Assembly: GCF_029639405.1 (NCBI RefSeq)
Contig: NZ_CP121274.1
Span: 1,426,001 to 1,490,000, forward strand
DNA from: Microbacterium proteolyticum
Lineage (GTDB): Bacteria; Actinomycetota; Actinomycetes; Actinomycetales; Microbacteriaceae
DNA length: 64,000 bases
Direction of reading: 5' to 3'
Below, in pieces: positions 17,419 to 26,224 of this stretch; positions within the stretch are counted from its first letter, which is position 1; every line of letters starts with the position of its first letter. Below the pieces are notes generated by a model that saw only the letters and a program-made list of their open reading frames with translations, had not been told where the DNA came from and did no database searches. Both the position numbers and the translations under genes were made by a program.

Positions 17419-18147
17419 TTACGACCCCGAAACGCCCCGATCGTGGCGGACGCGCCGGATGAGGGCGTTCCGCAGCCCCGCGGGGGCGGACACCTGCACC
17501 TCGCGCGACCAATACCCGACGTCGTCGCCCGTCCCGTATCCGCAGTAGGTCATCTCGACGACCGGGACCCCCGGCGTCGTCGCCAGCAGCGCCGCCCGCT
17601 CGGTATCCAGGCTCACCGCGTCGACCCACAGGGTCTCCCACGCGACTCGGATGCCGTTCGCCTCCTCCGCCAGGTCGAACACCGGCCGTCGCGGGTCGAG
17701 GTCGACGACGTGGGCGAGGGGGACGAGGTCTTCCGCCAGCGCGTACGGCGTGCCGTCGACGCTCCACACCTTCACGGTGCGGAACACCCGTGTGCCGTCG
17801 GGTAGATCGTCGAACCGTTCGGGGTCGCCCGCGGCGAGAACCCGGACCCCGGATACCGCGACCTCGAGCCGCGGCTCGTATCCGGCCGCACGGATCGACA
17901 GGGAGTGGTCGAACTGCTCGTCGATCCGGCGCCCGACGTCGGGCAGCCGGCGGTTGGGTGTCGTGCGCGTCCCCTGCGTCCGGTGCACGTACCCGCGCTC
18001 CTCGAGCCGCACGAGTGCTTCGCGGACCGAGGCCCTGCTCGCCCCCGTGAGCTCCGCGAGCCGCGGCTCGGACGGCAACGTCTCGAGATCGCCGCTCCAG
18101 AGCGCGAGGATCCGGTCGATGACGGCATCCTGGTCTGTCGCGCGCAT
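17419..18147 (-). CDS. GntR-family regulator with UTRA sensor domain
   Basis: 242-aa repressor-type protein. The N-terminal winged helix (about residues 8-68: LPSEPRLAELTGASRASVRE, LVRLEERGYVHR) is followed by a UTRA-like ligand domain (about 90-235). It probably controls the AllA-flavoprotein operon, whose promoter 15 bp downstream of this gene carries two palindromes of GntR type. ATG 18147 is listed; an in-frame GTG at 18180 overlaps the LuxR stop as GTGA and could be used instead, which would couple its translation to the LuxR gene. Confidence 0.8.
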   Translation of the reverse strand: MRATDQDAVIDRILALWSGDLETLPSEPRLAELTGASRASVREALVRLEERGYVHRTQGTRTTPNRRLPDVGRRIDEQFDHSLSIRAAGYEPRLEVAVSGVRVLAAGDPERFDDLPDGTRVFRTVKVWSVDGTPYALAEDLVPLAHVVDLDPRRPVFDLAEEANGIRVAWETLWVDAVSLDTERAALLATTPGVPVVEMTYCGYGTGDDVGYWSREVQVSAPAGLRNALIRRVRHDRGVSGS

Positions 18148-18176
18148 GGGCCCCTCGTTCGGTGCGAGCTCCCCGG

Positions 18177-19619
18177 TCACTCGTCCGGACGCTGCAGCAA
18201 CGCGACGGCATCCTCTCGGCTCGACACCCCCAGCTTGCCGTAGATCGACCGGACCTGTGACTTCACGGTGTTCACCGACACGTTCCGCGCCCGCGCGATG
18301 TCGGGGATGCCGAGGCTCGAGGTGAGGAGGTACGCGAGCTCCCGCTCGGTGGTGGTCAGCGCCGCGAAAGCTCCCGAGCCCTTGGATCGCGCGGCGATCG
18401 CGGGCAGCAGCTCCCGCATCAACGTGACCGTGGGGACGAGGTCGGGGTTGTGCTCGATCACGAGGTCGAGCAGACGCTCCGTGTCGGCGAACGGGATCAT
18501 CAGGAACGGGGTGACCGACCCGCCCGTCCGCTCGATGAGCCGCACGACCGACTCCATGCTCTGCACCGCCCGCTTCTCGCTGCCCAGCCGCAGGAATGCG
18601 ACGGCTCGGCGCGTGAGCAGCGGAGTCAGTGTCCGCAGGCAGTGTTCGTCGAGCAGGGCGACGCACGCGTTCGTGCTGTCGATGACGTCGCGCTCGCGAC
18701 CGACGTGCAGCATGATCCCGGCCCGCTGCATGGGGAAGCACACGGCATGCCCGGAGTGCGTGACCGCGGTCGAGAGGGTGTTCAGCGCCTCGTCGAACTC
18801 GCCCTGCGCGGCGAGCATGTCGGCGTGCAAGCCCAGGAGGAGGTCGCGCACGATGCGGAAACTCCGGGCGCGTCCCGAGCCGAGAAGGAGCTGGCGGCTC
18901 GCGGCCAGACCGGCTGTGAGGTTTCGCTCGATGAGCATGATCGTCACGCGGATCATTCCGACGCTGAACGCCCAGTACGGATCGTCGGGTTGGGCCGTCT
19001 CCAACTCGTCGGCGATCTCGCGCATGTGATCCATGTCGGCGTTGGTCACGGTGAGGAGTCCATCGCCCAGGAGCAGGCAGTGCGAGACGTCGGAGATCGC
19101 CCACCCCTGATCGGCGAACAGCCGGCGCGCCTCGCGGACCGTGCGCGCGGCGCCGGGGTACTCCGCGTTCAGCCCGAGGCTCAGCGCCTGGACGCTCAAC
19201 GCGCGGTAGCGCTGCGCCGGTGTCTCGGCGAAGAGCAGAGCCTCGGCGGCGTAGTGCCCGCCGATCTGCGGCCATCCGACCGCGGCACAGTACTCCGCGA
19301 CGCCCGCGTAGAGCGCGGAGCGGGCCGGACCCGACAGTGCGGCGGGACGCGTGAGACGTCCGCTGTCGAAGTAGCGTGACACGAGTTCGATGCCGTCGCC
19401 GAGCGCGTCATGACGCGCGCGTGCCACCAGCATCGCGGTGAGGACCATCGCCCGGGTGTCGGTCCAGATCAGGGGGGTCGCGCCCGGCTCGGCTTCCGCC
19501 AGGAGCGCGAGGTGGCGCTGGAGCGGTTGCCCGTGCCCGGGTTCCAGGCGCGCGAACGTGTGGGCCGCGGCCGCGCGGAGCGCGGCGCTCGGGCCGATGG
19601 GACCATCGGAATCGCTCAT
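18177..19619 (-). CDS. Large LuxR-type regulator, paralogue 1
   Basis: 480-aa protein with a C-terminal LuxR-type helix-turn-helix (about residues 410-475; LTTTERELAYLLTSSLGIPD, then SVNTVKSQVRSIYGKLGVSS). The first 400 residues look like stacked helical, TPR-like repeats with no receiver, PAS or NTPase motif; no Walker A is seen. It is about two thirds identical by eye to the protein encoded at 19946-21382. ATG 19619 follows GGAGGT, and the N-termini of the paralogues align from this start. It abuts the GntR gene and may be co-transcribed with it; its target and signal are unknown. Confidence 0.8.
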   Translation of the reverse strand: MSDSDGPIGPSAALRAAAAHTFARLEPGHGQPLQRHLALLAEAEPGATPLIWTDTRAMVLTAMLVARARHDALGDGIELVSRYFDSGRLTRPAALSGPARSALYAGVAEYCAAVGWPQIGGHYAAEALLFAETPAQRYRALSVQALSLGLNAEYPGAARTVREARRLFADQGWAISDVSHCLLLGDGLLTVTNADMDHMREIADELETAQPDDPYWAFSVGMIRVTIMLIERNLTAGLAASRQLLLGSGRARSFRIVRDLLLGLHADMLAAQGEFDEALNTLSTAVTHSGHAVCFPMQRAGIMLHVGRERDVIDSTNACVALLDEHCLRTLTPLLTRRAVAFLRLGSEKRAVQSMESVVRLIERTGGSVTPFLMIPFADTERLLDLVIEHNPDLVPTVTLMRELLPAIAARSKGSGAFAALTTTERELAYLLTSSLGIPDIARARNVSVNTVKSQVRSIYGKLGVSSREDAVALLQRPDE

Positions 19620-19945
19620 GTGACCTCCGTGACACGAACGCGACCGCCTGCGTGCGCGCATCGGTGCGCCCCACGGTCGCGTCATGGATAGACAGGCACC
19701 CAGGACGGGCGGTCGGACACGGATTCGGGTTCGCGAGCGGCCGCTGGAACCGCCAGCCCCCGGGGAGCGGTCCCATTCATGAGGATAGGACAAATGTCCG
19801 CCTTCCGCCCGGGGAGGGGCGGAGAAGCGGATGAACCGCGGCCGAGCGGCGCGGGGGAGGAGGGGTGGCCTGCGGCGAGCTCACGGGAGAGCCTGCTCGG
19901 TGACGGGTCGCTGGTCTCCGCGGGCCCGGGCGCCTCGCAGGCCCC
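19620..19945. other. Intergenic region between the two LuxR paralogues
   Basis: A 326-bp gap. On the minus strand a TATCCT -10-like box (19786-19781) could start paralogue 1. Directly next to it is a small palindrome GGACA-AA-TGTCC (19788-19799). No reading frame with coding character and no RNA gene is visible. Confidence 0.4.
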
Positions 19946-21382
19946 TCAGTCGGGGCGGGACTCCAGCACCCGCAGGGCCTCTTCGCGTCGGGAGACGCCG
20001 AGCTTGCCGTAGATCGAGCGCATCTGCGACTTCACGGTGTTCACCGAGACCCCGCGAGCCCGGGCGATCTCGGCCGCCGACCGGGTCGTGCGCAACAGGT
20101 GCGCGAGTTCCCGTTCGGTCGGTGTCAGCGGCGTCAGGGCCGGGGACAGGGCCTGACGGGCGGCGAGGGCAGGGAGGGCGGAACGCAGCCGGTCGATGGT
20201 CTCGCCCAGATCGTCGCGGACTCCGGCCACGAGGTCGAGAAGTCGGGCCGCGTCCGCGCTCGGGATCATCAGGAACGGCATGAGCGATCCGCCGGTCTGG
20301 GCGATGAGCACCACGGCGGATTCCATGCTCTGCGTCGCGCGCTGGTCGTTGCCCAGTCGCAGGAACGCCACCGCGCGGCGCGTGAGCAGCGGGGTGAGCG
20401 TGCGCAGGCAGTGCTCGTCGTGGAGGGCGACGCACGCGTTCGTCGACTCGATCACCTCGCGTTCGCGACCGGTGAGCAGCAGCGTCGCGGCGCGCTGCAT
20501 CGGGAAGCACACGGCGTGACCGGGATGCGTGACGCCGGTGGACAGAACCGCGAGGGCTTCGTCGAACTCGCCGTGGAGGGCGAGCATGTCGGCGTGCATC
20601 CCGAGGAGGAGGTCGCGCTGGAGGCGGGGGCTGCGGGCGCGATCGGAGGCGTGCAGCAGACGTCGGCTCTCGGCCAGGCCGGACGCGAGATCGCGGTCGA
20701 AGAAGTGCGCGGCGACACGCATCACCGCTGCACCGAAGTTCCAGTACGGCTGGTCCGACGGTGTGCGCTGCAAGCCGTCGGCGAGCTGGCGGAGGCGCTC
20801 GGCGTCGGCGCGGGTGAGGGCGAGCATCGCTTCGCCGAGGAAGAGACAGTGCGAGACGTCGTCGTCGTGCCAGTCGTGCGCAGCGAACAGGGCGTGCGCC
20901 TCCCGGACGGCGTCGGCGGCCGAGACGTATTCCGCGTTGAGGGCGAGAGCGAGGGCGCGGACGCTGTGCGCGCGGTATCGTTGCGCATCGGTGTCGGCGA
21001 ACTCCCGGGCCTCCGCGGCGTACCGCGCCGCGATCTGCGGCCAGCCGACCGCGGAGCAATACTCGCTGGCGCTCGCGTACAGACGCGAGCGGGCCGTGGC
21101 CGACAGGGAGGCCGGCCGCGTCAGACGTCCGTCGACGAAGTAGCGGTGGATCAGGTCCAGGCCGTCGCCGAGGGCGTCCCGCCGGGCGCGTGCGGCGAGG
21201 ACGCTCGAGAGCACGCCGGCGCGGGCGTCGGTCCACGTCGCCGGTGCCGGCCCGGGGTCCACCTCCGCGAGCAGGGTCAGATGCCGCCCGATCGGCTGAC
21301 CGTGTCCGGGTTCCAGTCGCAGCAGCGTCTGGACGGATGCCGCGCGCAAGAGGTCCCCGCCCACGGGTGCTTCCTCTGCCAC
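19946..21382 (-). CDS. Large LuxR-type regulator, paralogue 2
   Basis: 478-aa paralogue of the neighbouring regulator, sharing long blocks such as RLEPGHGQP, VGWPQI, NAEY, HAVCFPMQRA and the HTH SVNTVKSQMRSIYGKLGV. The N-terminal domain is again a long helical repeat region without a recognisable ligand or nucleotide motif. GTG 21382 is chosen over GTG 21406 because GGAGGGGG lies 6-7 nt upstream and because the start then aligns with paralogue 1. A TATCGT -10-like box near 21561-21566 (minus strand) may be the promoter. The tandem arrangement implies local duplication. Confidence 0.8.
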   Translation of the reverse strand: MAEEAPVGGDLLRAASVQTLLRLEPGHGQPIGRHLTLLAEVDPGPAPATWTDARAGVLSSVLAARARRDALGDGLDLIHRYFVDGRLTRPASLSATARSRLYASASEYCSAVGWPQIAARYAAEAREFADTDAQRYRAHSVRALALALNAEYVSAADAVREAHALFAAHDWHDDDVSHCLFLGEAMLALTRADAERLRQLADGLQRTPSDQPYWNFGAAVMRVAAHFFDRDLASGLAESRRLLHASDRARSPRLQRDLLLGMHADMLALHGEFDEALAVLSTGVTHPGHAVCFPMQRAATLLLTGREREVIESTNACVALHDEHCLRTLTPLLTRRAVAFLRLGNDQRATQSMESAVVLIAQTGGSLMPFLMIPSADAARLLDLVAGVRDDLGETIDRLRSALPALAARQALSPALTPLTPTERELAHLLRTTRSAAEIARARGVSVNTVKSQMRSIYGKLGVSRREEALRVLESRPD

Positions 21383-21619
21383 GACGATCCCCCTCCGCCC
21401 GCGCACGCGTCGACGTGCACCGGACTCCCCGTCCGTCGGTGCGGGTGAGCATCGGCGATCGCTGCGGTACGACGCGCAACGAATGGTGCGGATCGGGCGA
21501 TGTCGGGTTCGCCGCGACCATGCCGCCGGGCCCTCCGACCGTCGGTAGGAAGAACGATAGTCAGTCGGCCGGCATCGCGCACGATCCGGAGGTGGGACGG
21601 CGGGAACCCGCGAGGGGTG

Positions 21620-22323
<704 letters not shown>

Positions 22324-22327
<4 letters not shown>

Positions 22328-22572
22328 TCGACGACCTCGATGTTCACCACGTCCTCGATCACGGCGTTCGAGAGCATCTCGTCGGCGAGTTCGCGGGCGC
22401 GGGCCAGCGTGGCCTCGTCGACCTCGCCCTCGACGGTCAGCTCGAAGCGCTTGCCGATCCGCACGTCGGAGAAGCGGTTCTCGCCCAGTCGCGACAGGGC
22501 GCCGGCGACGGCCTTCCCCTGCGGGTCGAGAAGCTCGGCCTTGGGCATGACGTCGACGACGATGGTGGGCAT
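22324..22572 (-). CDS. purS: Phosphoribosylformylglycinamidine synthase subunit PurS
   Basis: 82-aa small subunit that bridges PurQ and PurL in the FGAM synthase complex. The sequence opens [20 protein letters not shown] and has the [11 protein letters not shown] core of PurS proteins; length is typical (80-85). ATG 22572 has GGAG-like pairing upstream, and a TAGACT -10-like box (22612-22607, minus strand) lies 34 nt before it. The gene is divergent from the cellobiose operon. Confidence 0.95.
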
Positions 22573-22685
22573 TCCAGCTCCAGGTGTCGGAAGGGCAGTG
22601 GATGCCAGTCTACGGGGCCGTCCCGTGCCGCCGCCGACACCGGCTTGCGCCGTCGAGACAAGGGCTTGCGCATCACGGCGGTTCG

Positions 22686-22754
22686 TGGGAGCGCTCTCTT
22701 GACACTTTGGGAGCGATCCCATAACGTCGTGCGGGATCGGTGAGAGCGCTCCCA
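22686..22754 (+). promoter_or_regulatory. cebE promoter with three CebR-type operators
   Basis: Three 14-bp sites close to TGGGAGCGCTCCCA, the known CebR/CelR operator of actinobacteria: TGGGAGCGCTCTCT (22686-22699, two differences), TGGGAGCGATCCCA (22708-22721, one) and TGAGAGCGCTCCCA (22741-22754, one). A TTGACA -35 box (22699-22704) and TAACGT -10 box (22722-22727) are 17 nt apart, with the middle operator inside the spacer, so repressor binding should block polymerase. The likely repressor is the LacI-family protein encoded at 30343. Confidence 0.85.
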
Positions 22755-22822
22755 CGGTTCAGTGGTCGAGGGAGCGCCGCGCACAGGAGCACACCGATTC
22801 ACCCACCACGAAGGAGTGTTCT

Positions 22823-24094
22823 GTGAAATCACGTGCCCTGCGTCGTGCCGCCCTCGTCGCGGCCGTCGCCTCCACCTCCGCCCTCGTGCTCGCCGGTTGC
22901 TCCGGTGGCGGGGGCACCGCATCGGCCGACGGCGAGGTCACCCTCACCGTCGCCACGTTCAACGACTTCGGCTACACCGACGCGCTCCTGCAGGAGTACA
23001 TGGACGCGCACCCGAACGTGAAGATCGTCCACAACAAGGCCGCGACCAGCAACGAGGCCCGCGAGAACTACTTCCAGAAGCTCGGCAAGACCGGCCTCGC
23101 CGACATCGAGGCGATCGAGGTCGACTGGCTGCCCGAGGTCATGCAGTACGCCGACCTCCTCGCCCCGGTCCCCGACGACCTGAAGAGCCGCTGGCTCGAC
23201 TACAAGGTGACGGCCGCGACGAGCCCCGAAGGCAACCTCATCGGCTACGGCACCGACATCGGACCCGAAGGCGTCTGCTACCGCTCCGACCTGTTCGCCG
23301 CGGCCGGTCTGCCCACTGATCGCGCCGAGGTCGCCAAGCTCCTCGAGGGCGACTGGTCCACGTATTTCGCCCTGGGTGACAAGTACGTCGCCGCGACCGG
23401 CAAGGCGTTCTTCGACTCCGCCGGCGGCACGTACCAGGGCGCCATCAACCAGGTCGAGGCCGCGTACGAGAACCCCGACAGCGGCGAGATCACCGCGACC
23501 CAGAACCCCGAGGTCAAGAAGATCTACGACGAGGTCCTCGCGGCCAGCGCCACACAGTCGGCGCACCTCGGCCAGTGGTCCGACGACTGGTTCGCGGGTC
23601 TGTCCAACGGCGCGTTCGCCACGATGCTCTGCCCCGGCTGGATGCTTGGCGTCATCTCGGGCAACGCCCCCGACGTCACGGGCTGGGACATCGCCAACGT
23701 CTTCCCCGGTGGCGCCGGCAACTGGGGCGGCTCGTACCTCACCGTCCCCGCCAACGGCAAGAACGTCGAGGCCGCGCAGGAGCTGGCCGACTGGCTGACG
23801 AGCCCCGAGACGCAGGTCAAGGCGTTCGAGAGCGCGGGGACCTTCCCCAGCCAGACGGACGCGCTGAAGGCCGAATCGCTGCTCGGCAACACCAACGAGT
23901 ACTTCAACAACGCACCCGTCGGGGAGATCCTGTCCGAGCGCGCGCAGGCCGTGAAGGTCTCGCCGTACAAGGGGAAGTTCTACTTCCAGATCAACGACGC
24001 CATGCAGAAGGCGCTGACCCGTGTCGAGGACGGCACGCAGAGCGCGACCGACTCCTGGAAGCAGTGGGCGGCAGAGGTCGACGCCCTGTCCTGA
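22823..24094 (+). CDS. cebE: Cellobiose/cellodextrin ABC transporter substrate-binding lipoprotein
   Basis: 423-aa family-1 solute-binding lipoprotein. The signal peptide ends in a lipobox (VLAGC, Cys at about 26), so it would be tethered outside the membrane and deliver sugar to CebF/CebG. GTG 22823 follows AAGGAG. Assignment to cellobiose rests on the three CebR-type operators in its promoter, the two CUT1 permeases and the GH1 beta-glucosidase downstream, the same order as cebEFG-bglC of Streptomyces. No ATPase gene is in the operon; such systems borrow the shared MsiK-type ATPase encoded elsewhere. Confidence 0.8.
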   Translation: MKSRALRRAALVAAVASTSALVLAGCSGGGGTASADGEVTLTVATFNDFGYTDALLQEYMDAHPNVKIVHNKAATSNEARENYFQKLGKTGLADIEAIEVDWLPEVMQYADLLAPVPDDLKSRWLDYKVTAATSPEGNLIGYGTDIGPEGVCYRSDLFAAAGLPTDRAEVAKLLEGDWSTYFALGDKYVAATGKAFFDSAGGTYQGAINQVEAAYENPDSGEITATQNPEVKKIYDEVLAASATQSAHLGQWSDDWFAGLSNGAFATMLCPGWMLGVISGNAPDVTGWDIANVFPGGAGNWGGSYLTVPANGKNVEAAQELADWLTSPETQVKAFESAGTFPSQTDALKAESLLGNTNEYFNNAPVGEILSERAQAVKVSPYKGKFYFQINDAMQKALTRVEDGTQSATDSWKQWAAEVDALS

Positions 24095-24103
24095 CCCCGC
24101 GAA

Positions 24104-24142
24104 CGGATGCCAGGGGCCGCGGCTTCGCGCCCCTGGCATCCG
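24104..24142 (+). terminator. First intercistronic hairpin after cebE
   Basis: Perfect 14-bp stem (24104-24117 with 24129-24142), 11-nt loop, 9 bp past the cebE stop. The outer stem is CGGATGCC again. It probably ends or stabilises the 3' end of a cebE-only message. Confidence 0.6.
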
Positions 24143-24158
24143 TCGCCCATCCCCTTCT

Positions 24159-24223
24159 CGCGTGAGGGGTCAAGAACTGTCGCTTGCGCTCGTCGCAGGC
24201 GACAGATTCTGACCCCTCACGCG
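24159..24223 (+). repeat. Long second intercistronic hairpin before cebF
   Basis: Arms 24159-24183 and 24199-24223 pair over about 25 bp with one bulged A and a 15-nt loop; outer 14 bp are perfect (CGCGTGAGGGGTCA). Together with the preceding hairpin it separates cebE from cebF and could lower expression of the permeases relative to the binding protein. Only one copy is present in this window. Confidence 0.6.
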
Positions 24224-24243
24224 TCAGAAACGGAGCACACACC

Positions 24244-25296
24244 GTGACCAGCACACTCGAACGACCCACGGGGGCCGCGGCGCCGAAGGCGCGCGAGCCC
24301 CGGCGGGTGGGCTTCAGCAAGCGCCGCAGCGCGTGGGATCTGAAGCTCTCGCCCTACCTCTACATCTCGCCGTTCTTCGTCCTGTTCGCGGTCACCGGGC
24401 TCTTCCCGATCGCGTACACCGCCGTGATCTCGTTCATGGACTGGGACCTGGTGCGCAACTCGGGCCAGTTCATCGGGTTCGACCAGTACGTGTGGGTGCT
24501 CAGCCAGCCGAAGTTCTGGATCGCGCTGCGCAACACGTTCAGCATCTTCCTTCTCTCGAGCGTGCCGCAGCTGATCCTTGCGATCTTCATCGCCGCGATG
24601 CTCGACCAGAACATCCGCGCCAAGACCTTCTGGCGCATGAGCGTCCTCATCCCCTACGTCATGGCCCCCGTGGCCGTGGCCCTCATCTTCAGCAACATGT
24701 TCGGCGACCAGTACGGCGTCGTGAACACCACGCTGCAGAACCTCGGTCTGCCCGCGGTGCCGTGGCACTCCGACGCCTTCGCCAGCCACATCGCCATCGC
24801 GACGATGGTGAACTTCCGCTGGACCGGGTACAACACCCTGATCCTCCTGGCCGCGATGCAGGCCGTGCCCCGCGAGTACTACGAGGCCGCGACCGTCGAC
24901 GGCGCGGGCAAGGTCCGGCAGTTCTTCTCGATCACGCTGCCGAGCCTCAAGCCGACGCTCATCTTCGTCATCATCACCTCGACCATCGGCGGCCTGCAGA
25001 TCTTCGACGAGCCGCGCATGTACGACCAGTACGGCACCGGCGGCGCCGACAACCAGTGGCTGACCGTCACGCTGTGGCTCTACAACGTCGGCTGGGGCGA
25101 GTGGAACTTCGGACGCGCGGCGGCGCTCGCGTGGATCCTGTTCCTCATCATCCTCGCGATCGGCGTCGTCAATCTGTTCATCACGCGCTCGCTCGTGCGC
25201 GACGAGGGCCGGCGCGACACGCGGTCCCGCCGCGAGTTGCGCGCCCAGGCGCGCGCGGCGAAGAAGCAGCTCCAGCGAGAGGAGGCGGCCCGATGA
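24244..25296 (+). CDS. cebF: Cellobiose ABC transporter permease CebF type
   Basis: 350-aa CUT1-class sugar permease (MalF-like) with six predicted membrane helices after a 40-residue basic N-terminus. The EAA coupling motif reads EYYEAATVDGAGKVRQFFSI near residue 215. The charged C-terminal tail is rich in Arg and Ala. GTG 24244 is preceded by GGAG. Its stop overlaps the cebG ATG (ATGA), so the two permeases are co-translated and should form the heterodimeric pore. Confidence 0.85.
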   Translation: MTSTLERPTGAAAPKAREPRRVGFSKRRSAWDLKLSPYLYISPFFVLFAVTGLFPIAYTAVISFMDWDLVRNSGQFIGFDQYVWVLSQPKFWIALRNTFSIFLLSSVPQLILAIFIAAMLDQNIRAKTFWRMSVLIPYVMAPVAVALIFSNMFGDQYGVVNTTLQNLGLPAVPWHSDAFASHIAIATMVNFRWTGYNTLILLAAMQAVPREYYEAATVDGAGKVRQFFSITLPSLKPTLIFVIITSTIGGLQIFDEPRMYDQYGTGGADNQWLTVTLWLYNVGWGEWNFGRAAALAWILFLIILAIGVVNLFITRSLVRDEGRRDTRSRRELRAQARAAKKQLQREEAAR

Positions 25297-26195
25297 CCGC
25301 CGTCAACGCCGTCCCGGTCGCCGTCGTCGACCCCGACCTGCCCACGAAGCCGCGTCGTCCCCGTGCGGTGCGCGGCTCGCGCCCCGGCTGGTTCGTGTAC
25401 ACCGCCCTCGGCGCGGTGCTGCTCGCGAGCGTGTTCCCCTTCTACTGGTCGCTGCTGATCGGGTCGGGCGATTCGTCGACCATCCGCGACGCGAACCGGT
25501 CGTGGATCCCCGGGGGCAACTTCTTCGCCAATGCCGCGTCCGTCATGGGCGATCCCGCGGTCAACTTCTGGCCGGCGCTGGTGAACTCCATCATCAGCTC
25601 GGGGCTGATCGCGGCATCCGTCGTCTTCTTCTCCACCCTCGCGGGGTGGGCGTTCGCGAAGCTGAAGTTCCGCGGGGGGCCGTGGCTCCTCGTATTCGTC
25701 GTCGCGACGATGGCCGTGCCGACGCAGCTGGGCGTCGTGCCGCTGTACATCCTGTTCAGCGAGCTCGGGTGGACCGGGCAGCTCGGCGCGATCATCATTC
25801 CGGCGCTGACCAGCGCATTCGGCGTGTTCTGGATGACGCAGTACCTGCGTCAGGCGGTGCCGGACGAGCTGATCGAGGCGGCGCGCGTCGACGGTGCCAG
25901 CTCGTTCCGCACGTTCCTGACCGTGGGCGTCCCGGCGGCTCGACCCGCCGCGGCGATGCTCGCGCTGTTCACGTTCGTGAGCGCGTGGAACAACTTCTTC
26001 TGGCCGTTCATCGTGCTCGACCGCCAGAACCCGACGCTGCCGGTGGCGCTCTCGCTCCTGCAGTCCAACTACTTCGTCGACTACTCCATCGTGCTCGCGG
26101 GCGTGCTGCTGTCGACGATCCCGCTGCTGCTGCTGTTCGTCTTCGCGGGCAAGCAGCTGGTCAGTGGCATCATGCAAGGGGCGGTCAAGGGATGA
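25293..26195 (+). CDS. cebG: Cellobiose ABC transporter permease CebG type
   Basis: 300-aa CUT1-class permease (MalG-like) with six predicted helices. The EAA motif is ELIEAARVDGASSFRTFLTV near residue 190. ATG 25293 has AGAGGAGG upstream inside cebF. It pairs with CebF and would need a shared ATPase from elsewhere in the genome. The beta-glucosidase gene follows 29 bp later in the same operon. Confidence 0.85.
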   Translation: MTAVNAVPVAVVDPDLPTKPRRPRAVRGSRPGWFVYTALGAVLLASVFPFYWSLLIGSGDSSTIRDANRSWIPGGNFFANAASVMGDPAVNFWPALVNSIISSGLIAASVVFFSTLAGWAFAKLKFRGGPWLLVFVVATMAVPTQLGVVPLYILFSELGWTGQLGAIIIPALTSAFGVFWMTQYLRQAVPDELIEAARVDGASSFRTFLTVGVPAARPAAAMLALFTFVSAWNNFFWPFIVLDRQNPTLPVALSLLQSNYFVDYSIVLAGVLLSTIPLLLLFVFAGKQLVSGIMQGAVKG

Positions 26196-26224
26196 CGCTT
26201 GCGCCCACGGAAGGAACCCGATCC

